A stretch of 47,129 bases of DNA from Agrococcus sp. (GTDB lineage: Bacteria; Actinomycetota; Actinomycetes; Actinomycetales; Microbacteriaceae). The translations under genes were made by a program, and so were the position numbers. A model generated the notes under the pieces. That model was not told the origin of the DNA, searched no databases, and was given only the letters and a program-made list of their open reading frames with translations. Shown one piece after another: positions 1 to 9,395 of this stretch. Positions within the stretch are counted from its first letter, which is position 1. Every line of letters begins with the position of its first letter. Where the stretch lies: contig JAPSIA010000007.1 of NCBI GenBank assembly GCA_031179215.1, forward strand, positions 1-47,129. The letters are read 5' to 3'.

Positions 1-2
1 AT

Positions 3-461
3 CTCTACGTGCAGATGGCGGATGCGCTCGGCGCGCAGGCCACCGTCCTGCCGCTCGGCGACGTCTACACCGGCCTGCAGAACGGCACGATCGACGCCGC
101 GGAGGGCAGCCCCAACGTGATCCTCACCAACGGATGGAGCGAAGTGGCACGCAACGTGACGCTCGACCGCCACGTCTACAACCCGCTTTCCATCGTCTTC
201 ACGCTCGACACGTGGAACGGACTCACCGACGAGCAGCGAGAGATCATTCAGACGGCGGTCGACGAGGCGTCGGCCGAGCAGCTGCAGCTGCTCGAGGAGA
301 CGAACGACGCGGCCGTCGATGAGCTGCGGGCCGACGGCGTCAACGTCATCGAGCTCGAGGACCGCGAGGCGTGGGCCGAGCGCGTAGCGGACGCCTCCGA
401 GCGCTTCGCTGCCGAGATCGGCGACTCCGGGTCGTTCATCGCCGAGGCCCTCTACGAGTAG
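3..461 (+). CDS. TRAP transporter substrate-binding protein (DctP family), C-terminal part, truncated by window start
   Basis: Open at the left edge; 'LPLGDVYTGLQNGTIDAAEGSP..TNGWSEVARNVTLDRHVYNPLSIVFTLDTWNGLTDEQREIIQTAVDEA' is typical of DctP C-termini. Confidence 0.85.
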   Translation, partial: LYVQMADALGAQATVLPLGDVYTGLQNGTIDAAEGSPNVILTNGWSEVARNVTLDRHVYNPLSIVFTLDTWNGLTDEQREIIQTAVDEASAEQLQLLEETNDAAVDELRADGVNVIELEDREAWAERVADASERFAAEIGDSGSFIAEALYE

Positions 462-490
462 CCGGCACCCCGATCTCGAGGAGCAACGTC

Positions 491-1705
491 ATGCATGTCG
501 CCGCACCACCCGCCGCATCCGAGCGCACCGGCGCGCTCAGAGAGATCAAGGTGCTCGACCTCTCGCGCTTCATCGCCGGTCCGCTCTGCGCCCAGTACCT
601 CGCCGACATGGGCGCAGAGGTCATCAAGGTCGAGCGCCCGGGAGGGGAGGACGCACGGGGCTTCGAGCCGCGCATCCGCGGCGAGAGCCTCTACGTGATG
701 CACTACAACCGCAACAAGCTCGGCGTGACGCTCGACACCCGCCATCCCGCCGCGCTCGAGCTCCTTCAAGGCCTCGTCGCTCGCGCCGACGTCCTGGTCG
801 AGAACTACCGGCCCGGCACCCTCGCGAGCATGGGCCTCTCGCCCGAGGTGCTGCACGAGCTCAATCCGGATCTGGTGGTGACCTCACTGTCGGGCTTCGG
901 GCAGACGGGGCCACTCGCGCAGCGGTCGCTGTTCGACGCGATCGCGCAGGCGATGTCGGGGCTCATGGCGCGCACCGGGGACGTCGATGCCCCGCCCACG
1001 CTCGCGGGCGCCTTCATCGCCGACTACCTGACGGGCATCCACGGCGCGCTCGGCACGGTCACGGCGCTGCTCGCCAGGTCCAAGGGCGCGGGCGGCCAGC
1101 TGGTGGACGTCGCCTCGCTCGACTCCCTGTTCGCGACGCTCGGCATGGCCCCGAGCGCCTTCCTCGAGCTGGGACTCGAGCCGCAGCGCACCGGCGCACG
1201 CGATGCGATCTCCGGCCCCGCCAACGCGTTCCCCACAGCCGACGGGTGGATCTACATGCATGCGGGCACGGACCCCCTCTTCCGCCGCCTCGCCGCGGCG
1301 ATGGGCCGCCCCGAGCTCACCGAGGGCGCTTGGCGGGACGTGGCGGGCCGCATGGCCGACGTCGAGCAGGTGGAGGCAGAGGTCGGCCTCTGGTTGCGCG
1401 GGATGACGACGGACGAGGCGTCCACCGTGCTCGACCGCGCCGGCATACCGTTCGGCCCAGTGCACTCCGTCGCCGACGTGGTCGAGCACGAGCAGATCGC
1501 AGCGCGCTCGATGATGGTGCCCACCCCGCACACGAGCGCCGGCACGGTGCGTCTGCCCGGACTGCCGATCAAGCTGAGCGGCACGCCCGGCTCCATCCGG
1601 CACGGCGCACCCGACGTCGGCGAGCACAACGACTACGTCTACGGGGAGCTGCTCGGGCTGGATACGGCACGCATCGCAGAACTGCGAGCGACCGGCGCGA
1701 TCTAG
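491..1705 (+). CDS. CaiB/BaiF family CoA-transferase
   Basis: 'IKVLDLSRFIAGPLCAQYLADMGAEVIKVERPGGEDAR..' and 'LVENYRPGTLASMGL' type III CoA-transferase motifs; in-frame ATG at 491 rather than the longer 371 ORF start. Confidence 0.9.
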   Translation: MHVAAPPAASERTGALREIKVLDLSRFIAGPLCAQYLADMGAEVIKVERPGGEDARGFEPRIRGESLYVMHYNRNKLGVTLDTRHPAALELLQGLVARADVLVENYRPGTLASMGLSPEVLHELNPDLVVTSLSGFGQTGPLAQRSLFDAIAQAMSGLMARTGDVDAPPTLAGAFIADYLTGIHGALGTVTALLARSKGAGGQLVDVASLDSLFATLGMAPSAFLELGLEPQRTGARDAISGPANAFPTADGWIYMHAGTDPLFRRLAAAMGRPELTEGAWRDVAGRMADVEQVEAEVGLWLRGMTTDEASTVLDRAGIPFGPVHSVADVVEHEQIAARSMMVPTPHTSAGTVRLPGLPIKLSGTPGSIRHGAPDVGEHNDYVYGELLGLDTARIAELRATGAI

Positions 1706-1832
1706 TGCCGTCGGCGACGTGCGCCGCCCGCCGGCCGCGTCGGCGCTCGAGGCTGCGCAGCCGCCCGCGCAGAGCTCGCGATGCTCACCGGAATGGCGCG
1801 GGAGCTGGTGAGCCGGGTTCAGGTAGCAAGCG

Positions 1833-2642
1833 TCACGCCCGGCGCGCGAGATCGACGGCGTACGTGTTGATCCCCCGTGCGCGCTCGATCGCGGCCGCGG
1901 GCACACTGACGACCGCGACGCCCGGCTCGTCGCCCAGCAGCACGGCGTTGCGGCCGAACGGGGTCGCGATGCAGCTGTGCCCGGTGAACCCCGGCCCGCA
2001 CTGGTTCGCGTAGGCGATCACGACGCCGTTGTCGAGCGCTCGCGCCGGCACCTGCAGCGTCGAGATCTGCGTGGCGGAGTAGTGCCACGCGTCGCCGAGC
2101 TCGGCGATCCCCTCCTCGACGGTCGGCACCGCCGTCGGCACGAGCAGGATGTCGGCGCCGGCGGCGGAGAGCGAGCGCGCGAACTCGGGGAACTCGACGT
2201 CGTAGCAGATGCCGACGCCCCACGTCTCGCCCTCCCAGGCGAGCGGCGCACCGTACTGCCGGCCCGGCGTCATCCACTCCTGCTCGACCCCGCCGAACAG
2301 GTGCACCTTGTGCACGCGCGAGAGCTCCTCGCCATCCGGCGAGAAGAAGGAGGCGGCGATGTGGTGCCCCTCGCCCACGGAGTCGACGGAGGAGGCGACG
2401 AGGCCGATCCGGTGCTCCTGCGCGATCGCGGCGAGCGCCGCCCGGATCGCGGCGCCGTCGTGGCGCCAGGCGCGCTCCGGCGCGTAGCCCGTCGCGAACA
2501 GCTCGGGCGTCACCACGACGTCGGCACCGAGCTGCGCGGCCTGCCGCACGAGCTCCGCAAGGGTCGCGAGGTTCTGGTCGACGTCGTCGACGACGGCGGC
2601 GCCCTGCGCCACCGCGATCGCGCGGGTCCGGTCGGCGTCCAT
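1833..2642 (-). CDS. Carbon-nitrogen hydrolase (nitrilase superfamily)
   Basis: 'VVTPELFATGY', 'RVHKVHLFGGVEQ', 'GVGICYDVEFPEFAR' match the Glu-Lys-Cys nitrilase triad regions. Confidence 0.9.
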   Translation of the reverse strand: MDADRTRAIAVAQGAAVVDDVDQNLATLAELVRQAAQLGADVVVTPELFATGYAPERAWRHDGAAIRAALAAIAQEHRIGLVASSVDSVGEGHHIAASFFSPDGEELSRVHKVHLFGGVEQEWMTPGRQYGAPLAWEGETWGVGICYDVEFPEFARSLSAAGADILLVPTAVPTVEEGIAELGDAWHYSATQISTLQVPARALDNGVVIAYANQCGPGFTGHSCIATPFGRNAVLLGDEPGVAVVSVPAAAIERARGINTYAVDLARRA

Positions 2643-2699
2643 GCGTCCATCCTCGTCGAAGCGGCTCGAGATCGGGCGAGTGCGGCCCGGTCCGTGTTG

Positions 2700-2716
2700 A
2701 CGAGCGGGCCGCTCGT
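2700..2716. promoter_or_regulatory. Perfect palindrome ACGAGCGG-g-CCGCTCGT in a divergent intergenic region; candidate operator
   Basis: 8-1-8 inverted repeat read directly, overlapping a TTGACG (2697-2702) -35-like hexamer. Confidence 0.45.
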
Positions 2717-2726
2717 GCCCCAGTAT

Positions 2727-2759
2727 GACGCTAAACCAAATCCGATTGGGTTTAGCGTC
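2727..2759. promoter_or_regulatory. 33-bp near-perfect palindrome GACGCTAAACCAAATCCGATTGGGTTTAGCGTC; candidate operator
   Basis: 11-bp perfect arms plus an inner 4-bp palindrome with one mismatched pair, just upstream of the gene at 2802. Confidence 0.65.
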
Positions 2760-2801
2760 GCGTCGACGGCGCGGTCCCGCAGGACGGCGAAGGAGCCGAG
2801 C

Positions 2802-3041
2802 ATGACCCCCACCCCACCCGCGCGCGCCGGCGAGGCGCGCGCCTCCGAGTTCGAGCGCGAGATGATCGCCGCCGGCAAGGACCCGATCGTCGCGGCCGAG
2901 CTCGAGCGCCGCATCGGCACCGTCGAGCGCGATGAGCTCGACGACGCATCGCGCCAGCCCTTCTCGGGCCGCGAGCTCGCGGCCTACGTCGGCGTCTCGG
3001 TCGCGGCCGTCGTCATCGGCATCCTGGTCGTGGCCCTGTGA
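2802..3041 (+). CDS. Small single-TM protein translationally coupled to NCS1 permease
   Basis: 79 aa: charged N-terminal half then 'FSGRELAAYVGVSVAAVVIGILVVAL'; stop overlaps GTG start at 3038. Confidence 0.75.
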   Translation: MTPTPPARAGEARASEFEREMIAAGKDPIVAAELERRIGTVERDELDDASRQPFSGRELAAYVGVSVAAVVIGILVVAL

Positions 3042-4468
3042 GCCGCCACGAGGTCGCGCCGACCGACCCGAAGCTCGCGCAGGAGCACGTCTTCGGCACC
3101 TTCCCGCTCCTCAAGAGCGAGCGCAGCTGGAGCGCGCTCGACTTCACGTGGGTGAACACCGCGCTCGCGATCGCCACGTGGGCCTTCCTCGTGGGCGGCT
3201 CGACGGCGCTGCTCGTCGGCTTCGAAGCCGGCATCGCGGCGATGCTCATCGGCAACGCGATCGGCCTGTGCTTCATGGTGCTCGCCTCCGTCGTCGCGTC
3301 GCAGCGCTGGGGCTCGGAGCAGTACATGCTGCTGCGCGGCGCCTTCGGCGTCGTGGGCGTCGGCGTCGTCGTCTTCACCGTCATCCTCATCACCGAGATG
3401 GGCTGGTCGTCGCTGCTCGCCGTCATGGCGGGCCGCGCGACGAGCCAGGTCGCCTCGACCATGGCGGGCACCGACCTCGGGCAGTATGGCCCCGTGGTGA
3501 CGATCGGCGGGCTCGTCGCGATCGCGATCGCCTGGTGGGTGCTCTCGCGCGGCCCCGTGACGATCGGCCGCTTCAACGCCGTCATCGCCCCAGGACTGGC
3601 CGTGATCACCGTCGTGATGATGGTCTTCCTCATCGCCAACACGTCGTGGGAGGCGCTCCTCACCGCGGCCCCGATCGCGCCGTTCGAGGACGAGACGCTC
3701 AACTTCATGGTCGCCGTCGAGTTCAACGTGGGCGTCGGTGTCTCGTGGTACCCGGTGATGGGCTCGCTCGCGCGCATGACCCGCACCCGCAAGGCCGCGG
3801 TGTGGCCCGCCTACGGCGGGCTCCTCATCGCGACGCTCATCGCGCAGGTCGTCGGCATGGCCGCCGCGCTCACCCTCGGCGACTCGGACCCGACGGTGTG
3901 GATGGTGCCCTTCGGCGGCGCGGTGCTCGGCATCGCGGTGCTGATCTTCATCGCCTTCGCCAACATCACGTCGATGTCGTCGATCGTCTACTCGACGATC
4001 CTCGCGATCCGGCAGTCGTCGGGCGGGCTGCTCGCCAAGGTGCCGTGGAAGGTGCTCACCGCGTCGTTCTTCGTGCTGCCGGCGATCATGACCTTCTTCC
4101 CGCAGTTCATGTACGAGCAGTTCATGATCTTCGTGTCGGTCTCCGGCGCCTTCCTCACGGCGCTGTGCGGCGTCGCCCTCGCCGACTACTTCGTGCTCCG
4201 CAAGCAGCGCATCGACCTGCGGCAGATGCACCTGGGGCAGCGCGGCACGCTGTACGCGTACCCGGGCGGGGTCAACTGGGCAGGCATCGCCGCGCTGCTG
4301 CTCGGCGCCGCGTTCTACCTCTGGCTCTACAACCCGATCACGCTCGAGACGCAGGCGGCCTTCTCGGTCATCACCGCGAGCCTGCCCGCGGCCGTCGTCG
4401 CCGCGATCGTCTACCTGCTGCTCACGCGCCTGCTGCACCGCGAGCGCACCTTCCGGAAGGACGCCTGA
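3038..4468 (+). CDS. NCS1-type nucleobase:cation symporter / purine-cytosine permease family
   Basis: About 12 TM; 'EHVFGTFPLLKSERSWSALDFTWVNTALAIATWAFLVGG', 'NVGVGVSWYPVMGSLARMTRTRKAAVWPAYGG'. Confidence 0.88.
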   Translation: MSRHEVAPTDPKLAQEHVFGTFPLLKSERSWSALDFTWVNTALAIATWAFLVGGSTALLVGFEAGIAAMLIGNAIGLCFMVLASVVASQRWGSEQYMLLRGAFGVVGVGVVVFTVILITEMGWSSLLAVMAGRATSQVASTMAGTDLGQYGPVVTIGGLVAIAIAWWVLSRGPVTIGRFNAVIAPGLAVITVVMMVFLIANTSWEALLTAAPIAPFEDETLNFMVAVEFNVGVGVSWYPVMGSLARMTRTRKAAVWPAYGGLLIATLIAQVVGMAAALTLGDSDPTVWMVPFGGAVLGIAVLIFIAFANITSMSSIVYSTILAIRQSSGGLLAKVPWKVLTASFFVLPAIMTFFPQFMYEQFMIFVSVSGAFLTALCGVALADYFVLRKQRIDLRQMHLGQRGTLYAYPGGVNWAGIAALLLGAAFYLWLYNPITLETQAAFSVITASLPAAVVAAIVYLLLTRLLHRERTFRKDA

Positions 4469-4469
4469 G

Positions 4470-5561
4470 ATGCCCACGACACGAGCGGCCGTCTACGACG
4501 GCACGGCGACCCTCGACATCCGCGAGGTCGCGCTGCGGGAACCCGGGCCCGGCGAGGTGCTCGTGCGCATCGGCGCCTCGGGCGTGTGCGGCTCCGACCG
4601 GCACGTGCTCGACGGCGACTGGCAGATGCCGACCCCCACGGTCATGGGCCACGAGGGCGCCGGCGTCGTCGAGGCGGTCGGCGAGGGCGTGCGGAGCCTC
4701 GAGCCCGGCGACCACGTCGTCATGACGTGGTTCTACCCGTGCGGCGCGTGCACGAGCTGCCGCGAGGGGCGCACGTGGGTGTGCACGGGCTCGAACTCGG
4801 AGGCGTGCCTGCTGCCCGACGGCACGACGCCCATGACCCTCGACGGCGCCACCGCCTACCCCTACCTCGCCGTCGGCTCCATGAGCGAGCGCGTCGTCGT
4901 CGCCGAGCAGGCGGCCATCAAGGTGCCGAAGGAGCTGCCCTTCGACGTCGCGGCGCTCATCGGCTGCTCGATCGCGACGGGCGTCGGGGCGGTCGTCAAC
5001 GACGCGCAGCTGAAGGCAGGCCGCTCGGCGCTCGTGATCGGCGCGGGCGGGGTGGGCATCAGCATCATCATGGGTCTCGCGCTCGCGGGCGCGAGCCCCA
5101 TCGTCGTCGCCGACGTGACGGATGCGTCGCTCGAGCTCGCGAAGGAGTTCGGCGCGACGCACACGGTGCGGTCGGATGCATCGCTGCCGGAGCGGGTGCG
5201 GGAGATCGTGCCCGAGGGCGTCGACGTCGCCTTCGAGGCGATCGGGCGCCCGGACACGATCGCGATCATGCCCGCCACGCTCAAGCGCGGCGGCTCGGCC
5301 GTCGTCGTCGGCCTGCCGCCGCAGGACCGACCGGTGCCGATCGACGCGCTCGCGCTCGCCGAGGAGGGCAAGTCGCTGCTGGGGTCGAACTACGGATCGA
5401 CCGTGCCGGCCCGCGACTTCCCCATGCTCGCCCGGCTCTACCTCGACGGCCGGCTGCCGATCGACCGGCTCATCACCAACCGCATCGGGCTCGACGAGGT
5501 GAACGACGCCTTCGAGCTCATGCGATCCGGTGCGCGAGGGCGAAGCGTCATCATGTTCTGA
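4470..5561 (+). CDS. Zinc-dependent alcohol dehydrogenase (MDR family)
   Basis: 'GVCGSDRHVLDGD', 'GHEGAGVVEAVGEGV', 'CGACTSCREGRTWVC', 'GAGGVGISIIMG'. Confidence 0.92.
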   Translation: MPTTRAAVYDGTATLDIREVALREPGPGEVLVRIGASGVCGSDRHVLDGDWQMPTPTVMGHEGAGVVEAVGEGVRSLEPGDHVVMTWFYPCGACTSCREGRTWVCTGSNSEACLLPDGTTPMTLDGATAYPYLAVGSMSERVVVAEQAAIKVPKELPFDVAALIGCSIATGVGAVVNDAQLKAGRSALVIGAGGVGISIIMGLALAGASPIVVADVTDASLELAKEFGATHTVRSDASLPERVREIVPEGVDVAFEAIGRPDTIAIMPATLKRGGSAVVVGLPPQDRPVPIDALALAEEGKSLLGSNYGSTVPARDFPMLARLYLDGRLPIDRLITNRIGLDEVNDAFELMRSGARGRSVIMF

Positions 5562-5584
5562 GCCCCCGAACGGAACGGAGCCTC

Positions 5585-6199
5585 GTGGCCAGGCCGAAGC
5601 AGCGCATCCTCTCGCCGACGCTCATCGCGGAGGCGGCGCTTCGGCTGGTCGCGAAGCACGGCGACTTCACGATCCCCGGCGTCGCCGCCGCGCTCGGCGT
5701 GCACCCCTCGTCGCTGTACCACCACCTGCCCGGCGGCCGGCTCGCGATCGTGCACCGCATGCGCGAGGAGCTCTACGCCGGGATCGAGCTCGGCGCGGCG
5801 CTCGATGCCGAGCGCCCGCCGCTCGATCGGCTGCGGCTGTGGATGCGGGCGTACCGCGCGGCGACCGCGCGCGTGCCCGCGGTCGTGCCGGTGCTCGTCG
5901 GCGCACCCGTGGAGGACGCGCGCACCCTCGCGATCTACGAGGCGCTCTTCGTCATCCTGCGCGATGCCGGGGTGCCGCCCGAGCAGCGCGTCGCGTGCTC
6001 GGCGATGATCGACGCCGTCGTGCTGGGATCGGCCGTCGACGCGGCCTCGCCCGTGCCGCTCTGGCTCAGCGACGGGCATCCGCTGCCGGAGCTGCGGTCG
6101 GTCGCGGCACCCGACGACGACCGCGACCGCGCGCTCGCGGGCTTCGAGCTCGCGGTCGAGGCGGTCGTGGCGGCAGTCCGCGCGCTCGGCACCGCGTAG
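5585..6199 (+). CDS. TetR/AcrR family transcriptional regulator
   Basis: 'LSPTLIAEAALRLVAKHGDFTIPGVAAALGVHPSSLYHHLPG' TetR HTH; GTG start at 5585 in frame with the 4586..6199 ORF. Confidence 0.85.
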   Translation: MARPKQRILSPTLIAEAALRLVAKHGDFTIPGVAAALGVHPSSLYHHLPGGRLAIVHRMREELYAGIELGAALDAERPPLDRLRLWMRAYRAATARVPAVVPVLVGAPVEDARTLAIYEALFVILRDAGVPPEQRVACSAMIDAVVLGSAVDAASPVPLWLSDGHPLPELRSVAAPDDDRDRALAGFELAVEAVVAAVRALGTA

Positions 6200-6231
6200 C
6201 GCCCTCGATCAGCGCGCGCGCCGCGCGCCGG

Positions 6232-7311
6232 TCACGGCGCCGGGTCGCTGGAGGCGTCGCCGAGGCGCGGGGTGCCGAGCTCGACCGCCATGCGATCGAT
6301 CGCCTCGATCGTGCTCGGCGCGAGCGGGAAGCGCTGCTGCCGCTGTGCCCTCGCGGTCGCCTCGGGATCCCCCGGCGCGAGCACGCCCTCCCCCGCCCCG
6401 CGGACGGCGTCGCGCAGCTGCTGCACGCGGGCCGCGGTCGACTCCGCGCCGGCGAACGCCGCGGGGTCGATCGCGATGACGAGGTGCCCGACGTTCATGC
6501 GCGATGCCGGGTTCGACCAGATGTCCTCGGTCTCGAACGCGAAGCTCGAGCCGCCGAGCACGCCCGAGAGGCCCTCGATGAGCACCGCGACCGCCGAGCC
6601 CTTGTGGCCGCCGAACGCCGTGAGCGCGCCCGCCATCGCCGCCTCAGGATCGGTGGTGGGGCGACCCTCCGCGTCGACCGCCCAGCCCTCCGGGATGGCC
6701 GTGCCGGCGTTCCTCGCGGCGATGACCTTCCCGTAGGCGCCCGTGCTCGTGGCGAGGTCGGCCGTGAGCGGCTCGCCGTCCCGCGCCGGCAGGCTGATCG
6801 AGAGCGGGTTCGTGCCGAGCACCTTCTGCGTCGCGCCGAAGGGCACCACGGTCGGTCCCGTCGACGAGACGCCGATCGCCACCCAGCCCGCCTCCGCGAG
6901 CCGCCGCGTCCAGTAGCCGCCGGCGCCGAAGTGCGAGCTGGACTGCACCGCGACGGCCACCGTCGCGGCGCGACCCCGCTGCTCGCCGATCCAGCGCAGC
7001 ACCTCCTCCATCGCCACCTGCCCGAAGGCGGCGTCGGCGTCGAGCAGCGCCGCGCCCGGCGCTTCGGTGACCCAGCGCATGCGCGGATCGGCGTTGATGC
7101 CGCCGGCGCGCACGGCGGCCGCATACAGCGGCAGCCGCAGCAGGCCGTGCGAGGCGATGCCGCTGCGGTCGGCGAACAGCAGGTTCTCGACCGTCGCGCG
7201 CGCGTGGTCGCGCCTGGCCCCGACCGCGACGAGCAGCTGCTCCGAGACCGCGCGGGCGCGCTCGAGGTCGACGAGCGGCAGGTCGGCGGATGCATCGCGC
7301 TGCCCGGTCAT
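6232..7311 (-). CDS. Malate/L-lactate dehydrogenase family (Ldh2) oxidoreductase
   Basis: 'SGIASHGLLRLPLYAAAVRAGGIN', 'SSHFGAGGYW', 'GTNPLSISLPA', 'GHKGSAVAVLIEGLSGVL'. Confidence 0.92.
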   Translation of the reverse strand: MTGQRDASADLPLVDLERARAVSEQLLVAVGARRDHARATVENLLFADRSGIASHGLLRLPLYAAAVRAGGINADPRMRWVTEAPGAALLDADAAFGQVAMEEVLRWIGEQRGRAATVAVAVQSSSHFGAGGYWTRRLAEAGWVAIGVSSTGPTVVPFGATQKVLGTNPLSISLPARDGEPLTADLATSTGAYGKVIAARNAGTAIPEGWAVDAEGRPTTDPEAAMAGALTAFGGHKGSAVAVLIEGLSGVLGGSSFAFETEDIWSNPASRMNVGHLVIAIDPAAFAGAESTAARVQQLRDAVRGAGEGVLAPGDPEATARAQRQQRFPLAPSTIEAIDRMAVELGTPRLGDASSDPAP

Positions 7312-8060
7312 CGCGTCGCCTCCCGCTCGTGCCCGCCGAGCACGCTCGCGCTCGTGCCCGCCAGCCTCCGGGCAGCACGCGCGACGTCGAAGCCGCGCCC
7401 GAAGCGGTCCAGCGCCGAGAGGAGGTGGTCGCGCATCGCGCGCGTCGCGGCGGGCGCGTCGCACGCGGCGATGGCGTCGGCGATGCGGCGGTGCTCCTCG
7501 ACGGTCACGGCCGCATCCATGTCGTCGGTGTAGAGCCGGAACAGGTGCAGGTGCGCGTGCGTGCGCTCGTAGGCCTCGTCGAGGAAGGGGTTGTCGACCG
7601 AGCGGAGGATCTCCTGGTGGAAGGCGGAGTCGTGCAGCACGAGCGTCTCGGGCGAGGGCGCGTCGCGCGCGAGGGCGAAGCGATCGACCTCGGCGCGGAG
7701 CCGCCGACCCGGGTTCGACGCGCGGTCGACCGCAGCGGCGCCGGCCGCCCAGGGCTCGAGCAGCAGCCGCACCTCGAAGAGCTGGTCGAGGCCGCGCTCG
7801 TCGAGCAGGGCCGTCGTCCAGTACCCACGGGGCTGCTTGGCCACCACGAGGCGGTCGCCCTCGAGGCGCTGCAGCGCTTCGCGCACGGGCGTCGGCGAGA
7901 CGCCCAGCTCGCGGGCGAGCGCGTCGATGTTGAGCTTGACGTCGGGGGCGATCGCGTTCGTCAGGATCGCCTGCCGGATCCGCTCGTACACCGATGCGGA
8001 TGCCGTGGGCCGCGACGTCGCGTCTCGCGTGGTCGTCGCGCCCGCCGCGTCGTCGCGCAT
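7308..8060 (-). CDS. GntR family regulator (FadR/FCD subfamily)
   Basis: 'VYERIRQAILTNAIAPDVKLNIDALARELGVSPTPVREALQRLEGDRLV' wHTH plus FCD-type helices. Confidence 0.9.
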   Translation of the reverse strand: MRDDAAGATTTRDATSRPTASASVYERIRQAILTNAIAPDVKLNIDALARELGVSPTPVREALQRLEGDRLVVAKQPRGYWTTALLDERGLDQLFEVRLLLEPWAAGAAAVDRASNPGRRLRAEVDRFALARDAPSPETLVLHDSAFHQEILRSVDNPFLDEAYERTHAHLHLFRLYTDDMDAAVTVEEHRRIADAIAACDAPAATRAMRDHLLSALDRFGRGFDVARAARRLAGTSASVLGGHEREATR

Positions 8061-9259
8061 CACGCCACCTCCTGCCGCGCGCGCTCGAGGTCCGACCACA
8101 AGCGGCGCACGCCGTACTCCCACCTCGGGAGCTCCTCGGTGCGGCCGACGCGGTTCCAGAGGCAGCCGAGCGCATCGGCGCTGATCTCGACGAGGTCGCC
8201 CACGTGATGCGTGAACCCGTGCCCCGCGGCGTCCCGGTCCTGCGTCGGAGCGAAGAGCGTGCCCGTGAAGAGCGCGAAGCCGTCCGGATACTGGTGGTGC
8301 CGGCCGCTCGTCGCCTCGACGAGCGCCTCGAACGTGCGGCTGAGCGCCGAGACGTGGTTGACGCCCTCGAGCAGGTAGCCGTCGTCGCCCCGGACCTCGA
8401 GGCGGATCGAGATGCCGCGGGCGTCGTCGATGCCGAAGCCGTCGTCGAACAGCCGGATGACCGGCCCGATCGCGGTCGAGCGGTTGTTGTCCTTCGCCTT
8501 GCCGAGCAGCAGCGCGCTCCGACCCTCCACGTCGCGGAGGTTGACGTCGTTCCCGAGCGTCGCGCCGACGATCTCGCCGCTCGAGCGCACGAGGAGCACG
8601 AGCTCGGGCTCCGGGTTGCTCCAGGAGGAGAAGGCGGGCACGCCGATCGCGGCGCCCGATCCCACGGCAGACAGCACCGGCGCCTTCGTGAACACCTCGG
8701 GGTCGGGACCGATGCCCACCTCCAGGTACGGCGACCACCACCCCCGCGAGAGCAGCTCCTGCTTGACCGCGGCGGCCTCCTCGCTGCCGGGCCGCACCGT
8801 CGCGATGTCGACGCCCAGCGCGAGGTCGAGCTCGGCGCGCACCGCGGCGGCGCGCGCCGCATCGCCCAGGCACCGCTCCTCGATGACGCGCTCGAGCATC
8901 GAGCCGGCGAAGGTGACGCCGCAGGCCTTGATGACCTGCAGATCGATCGGCGCGAGGAGCTCGGGACCGCCCGTCTCGCCCTCCCAGCGCAGCTCGCGCG
9001 TGCTCCACGTCGGCGCACCCTCGCGGGCGCGATCCAGCACCGCCCGCAGGTCGTCGCGCTCGAGCAGTCCCGCGACGGTCGGCTCCTCCGCGAGGAGGTC
9101 GTGCACGCCGTCGTCGGCGATGAGCACCGGGATCGGCGCCTGCCGCCGCGGATCCCACACGCGGCCGAGCAGCGTGGCGGGGCCGGCGGGCAGAGCCGCC
9201 GCGACCGAGCGTGCGGCCGCCTCGCGCTCATCCGCACGTCGCGCTGGTGCTTCGGACAT
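8060..9259 (-). CDS. Fumarylacetoacetate hydrolase (FAH) family protein
   Basis: 'NPEPELVLLVRSSGEIVGATLGNDVNLRDVEGRSALLLGKAKDNNRSTAIGP' FAH fold. Confidence 0.85.
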   Translation of the reverse strand: MSEAPARRADEREAAARSVAAALPAGPATLLGRVWDPRRQAPIPVLIADDGVHDLLAEEPTVAGLLERDDLRAVLDRAREGAPTWSTRELRWEGETGGPELLAPIDLQVIKACGVTFAGSMLERVIEERCLGDAARAAAVRAELDLALGVDIATVRPGSEEAAAVKQELLSRGWWSPYLEVGIGPDPEVFTKAPVLSAVGSGAAIGVPAFSSWSNPEPELVLLVRSSGEIVGATLGNDVNLRDVEGRSALLLGKAKDNNRSTAIGPVIRLFDDGFGIDDARGISIRLEVRGDDGYLLEGVNHVSALSRTFEALVEATSGRHHQYPDGFALFTGTLFAPTQDRDAAGHGFTHHVGDLVEISADALGCLWNRVGRTEELPRWEYGVRRLWSDLERARQEVA

Positions 9260-9395
9260 CCTCGTCCTGCTTCCTACATGATCCGGCGAAAACCTATAGT
9301 AAGGCAGTCAAGCACGCCCGACACCTCGAGGCAAGCCCGCCGAACGCACGGGTGCGGTCGCAGGCCCGCTCGAATACGATCGGATCGCCACGACC

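Noticed and set aside
1783-1813. Inverted repeat GCTCACC..GGTGAGC between convergent CoA-transferase and nitrilase genes
   Set aside because: 7-bp arms with a long loop; plausible terminator but too weak to list as a feature.
2984-4477. Long Asp/Glu/Arg/His-rich minus-strand ORF opposite the NCS1 permease
   Set aside because: Low-complexity composition typical of antisense frames of GC-rich genes; no domain, no RBS support.
6232-9237. 1001-aa minus-strand ORF
   Set aside because: Only the segment after ATG 7311 is a real protein (Ldh2); the rest overlaps FAH and GntR in another frame.
9284-9300. TATAGT-like -10 between FAH and the second GntR
   Set aside because: No convincing -35 partner or palindrome; left out as a promoter call.
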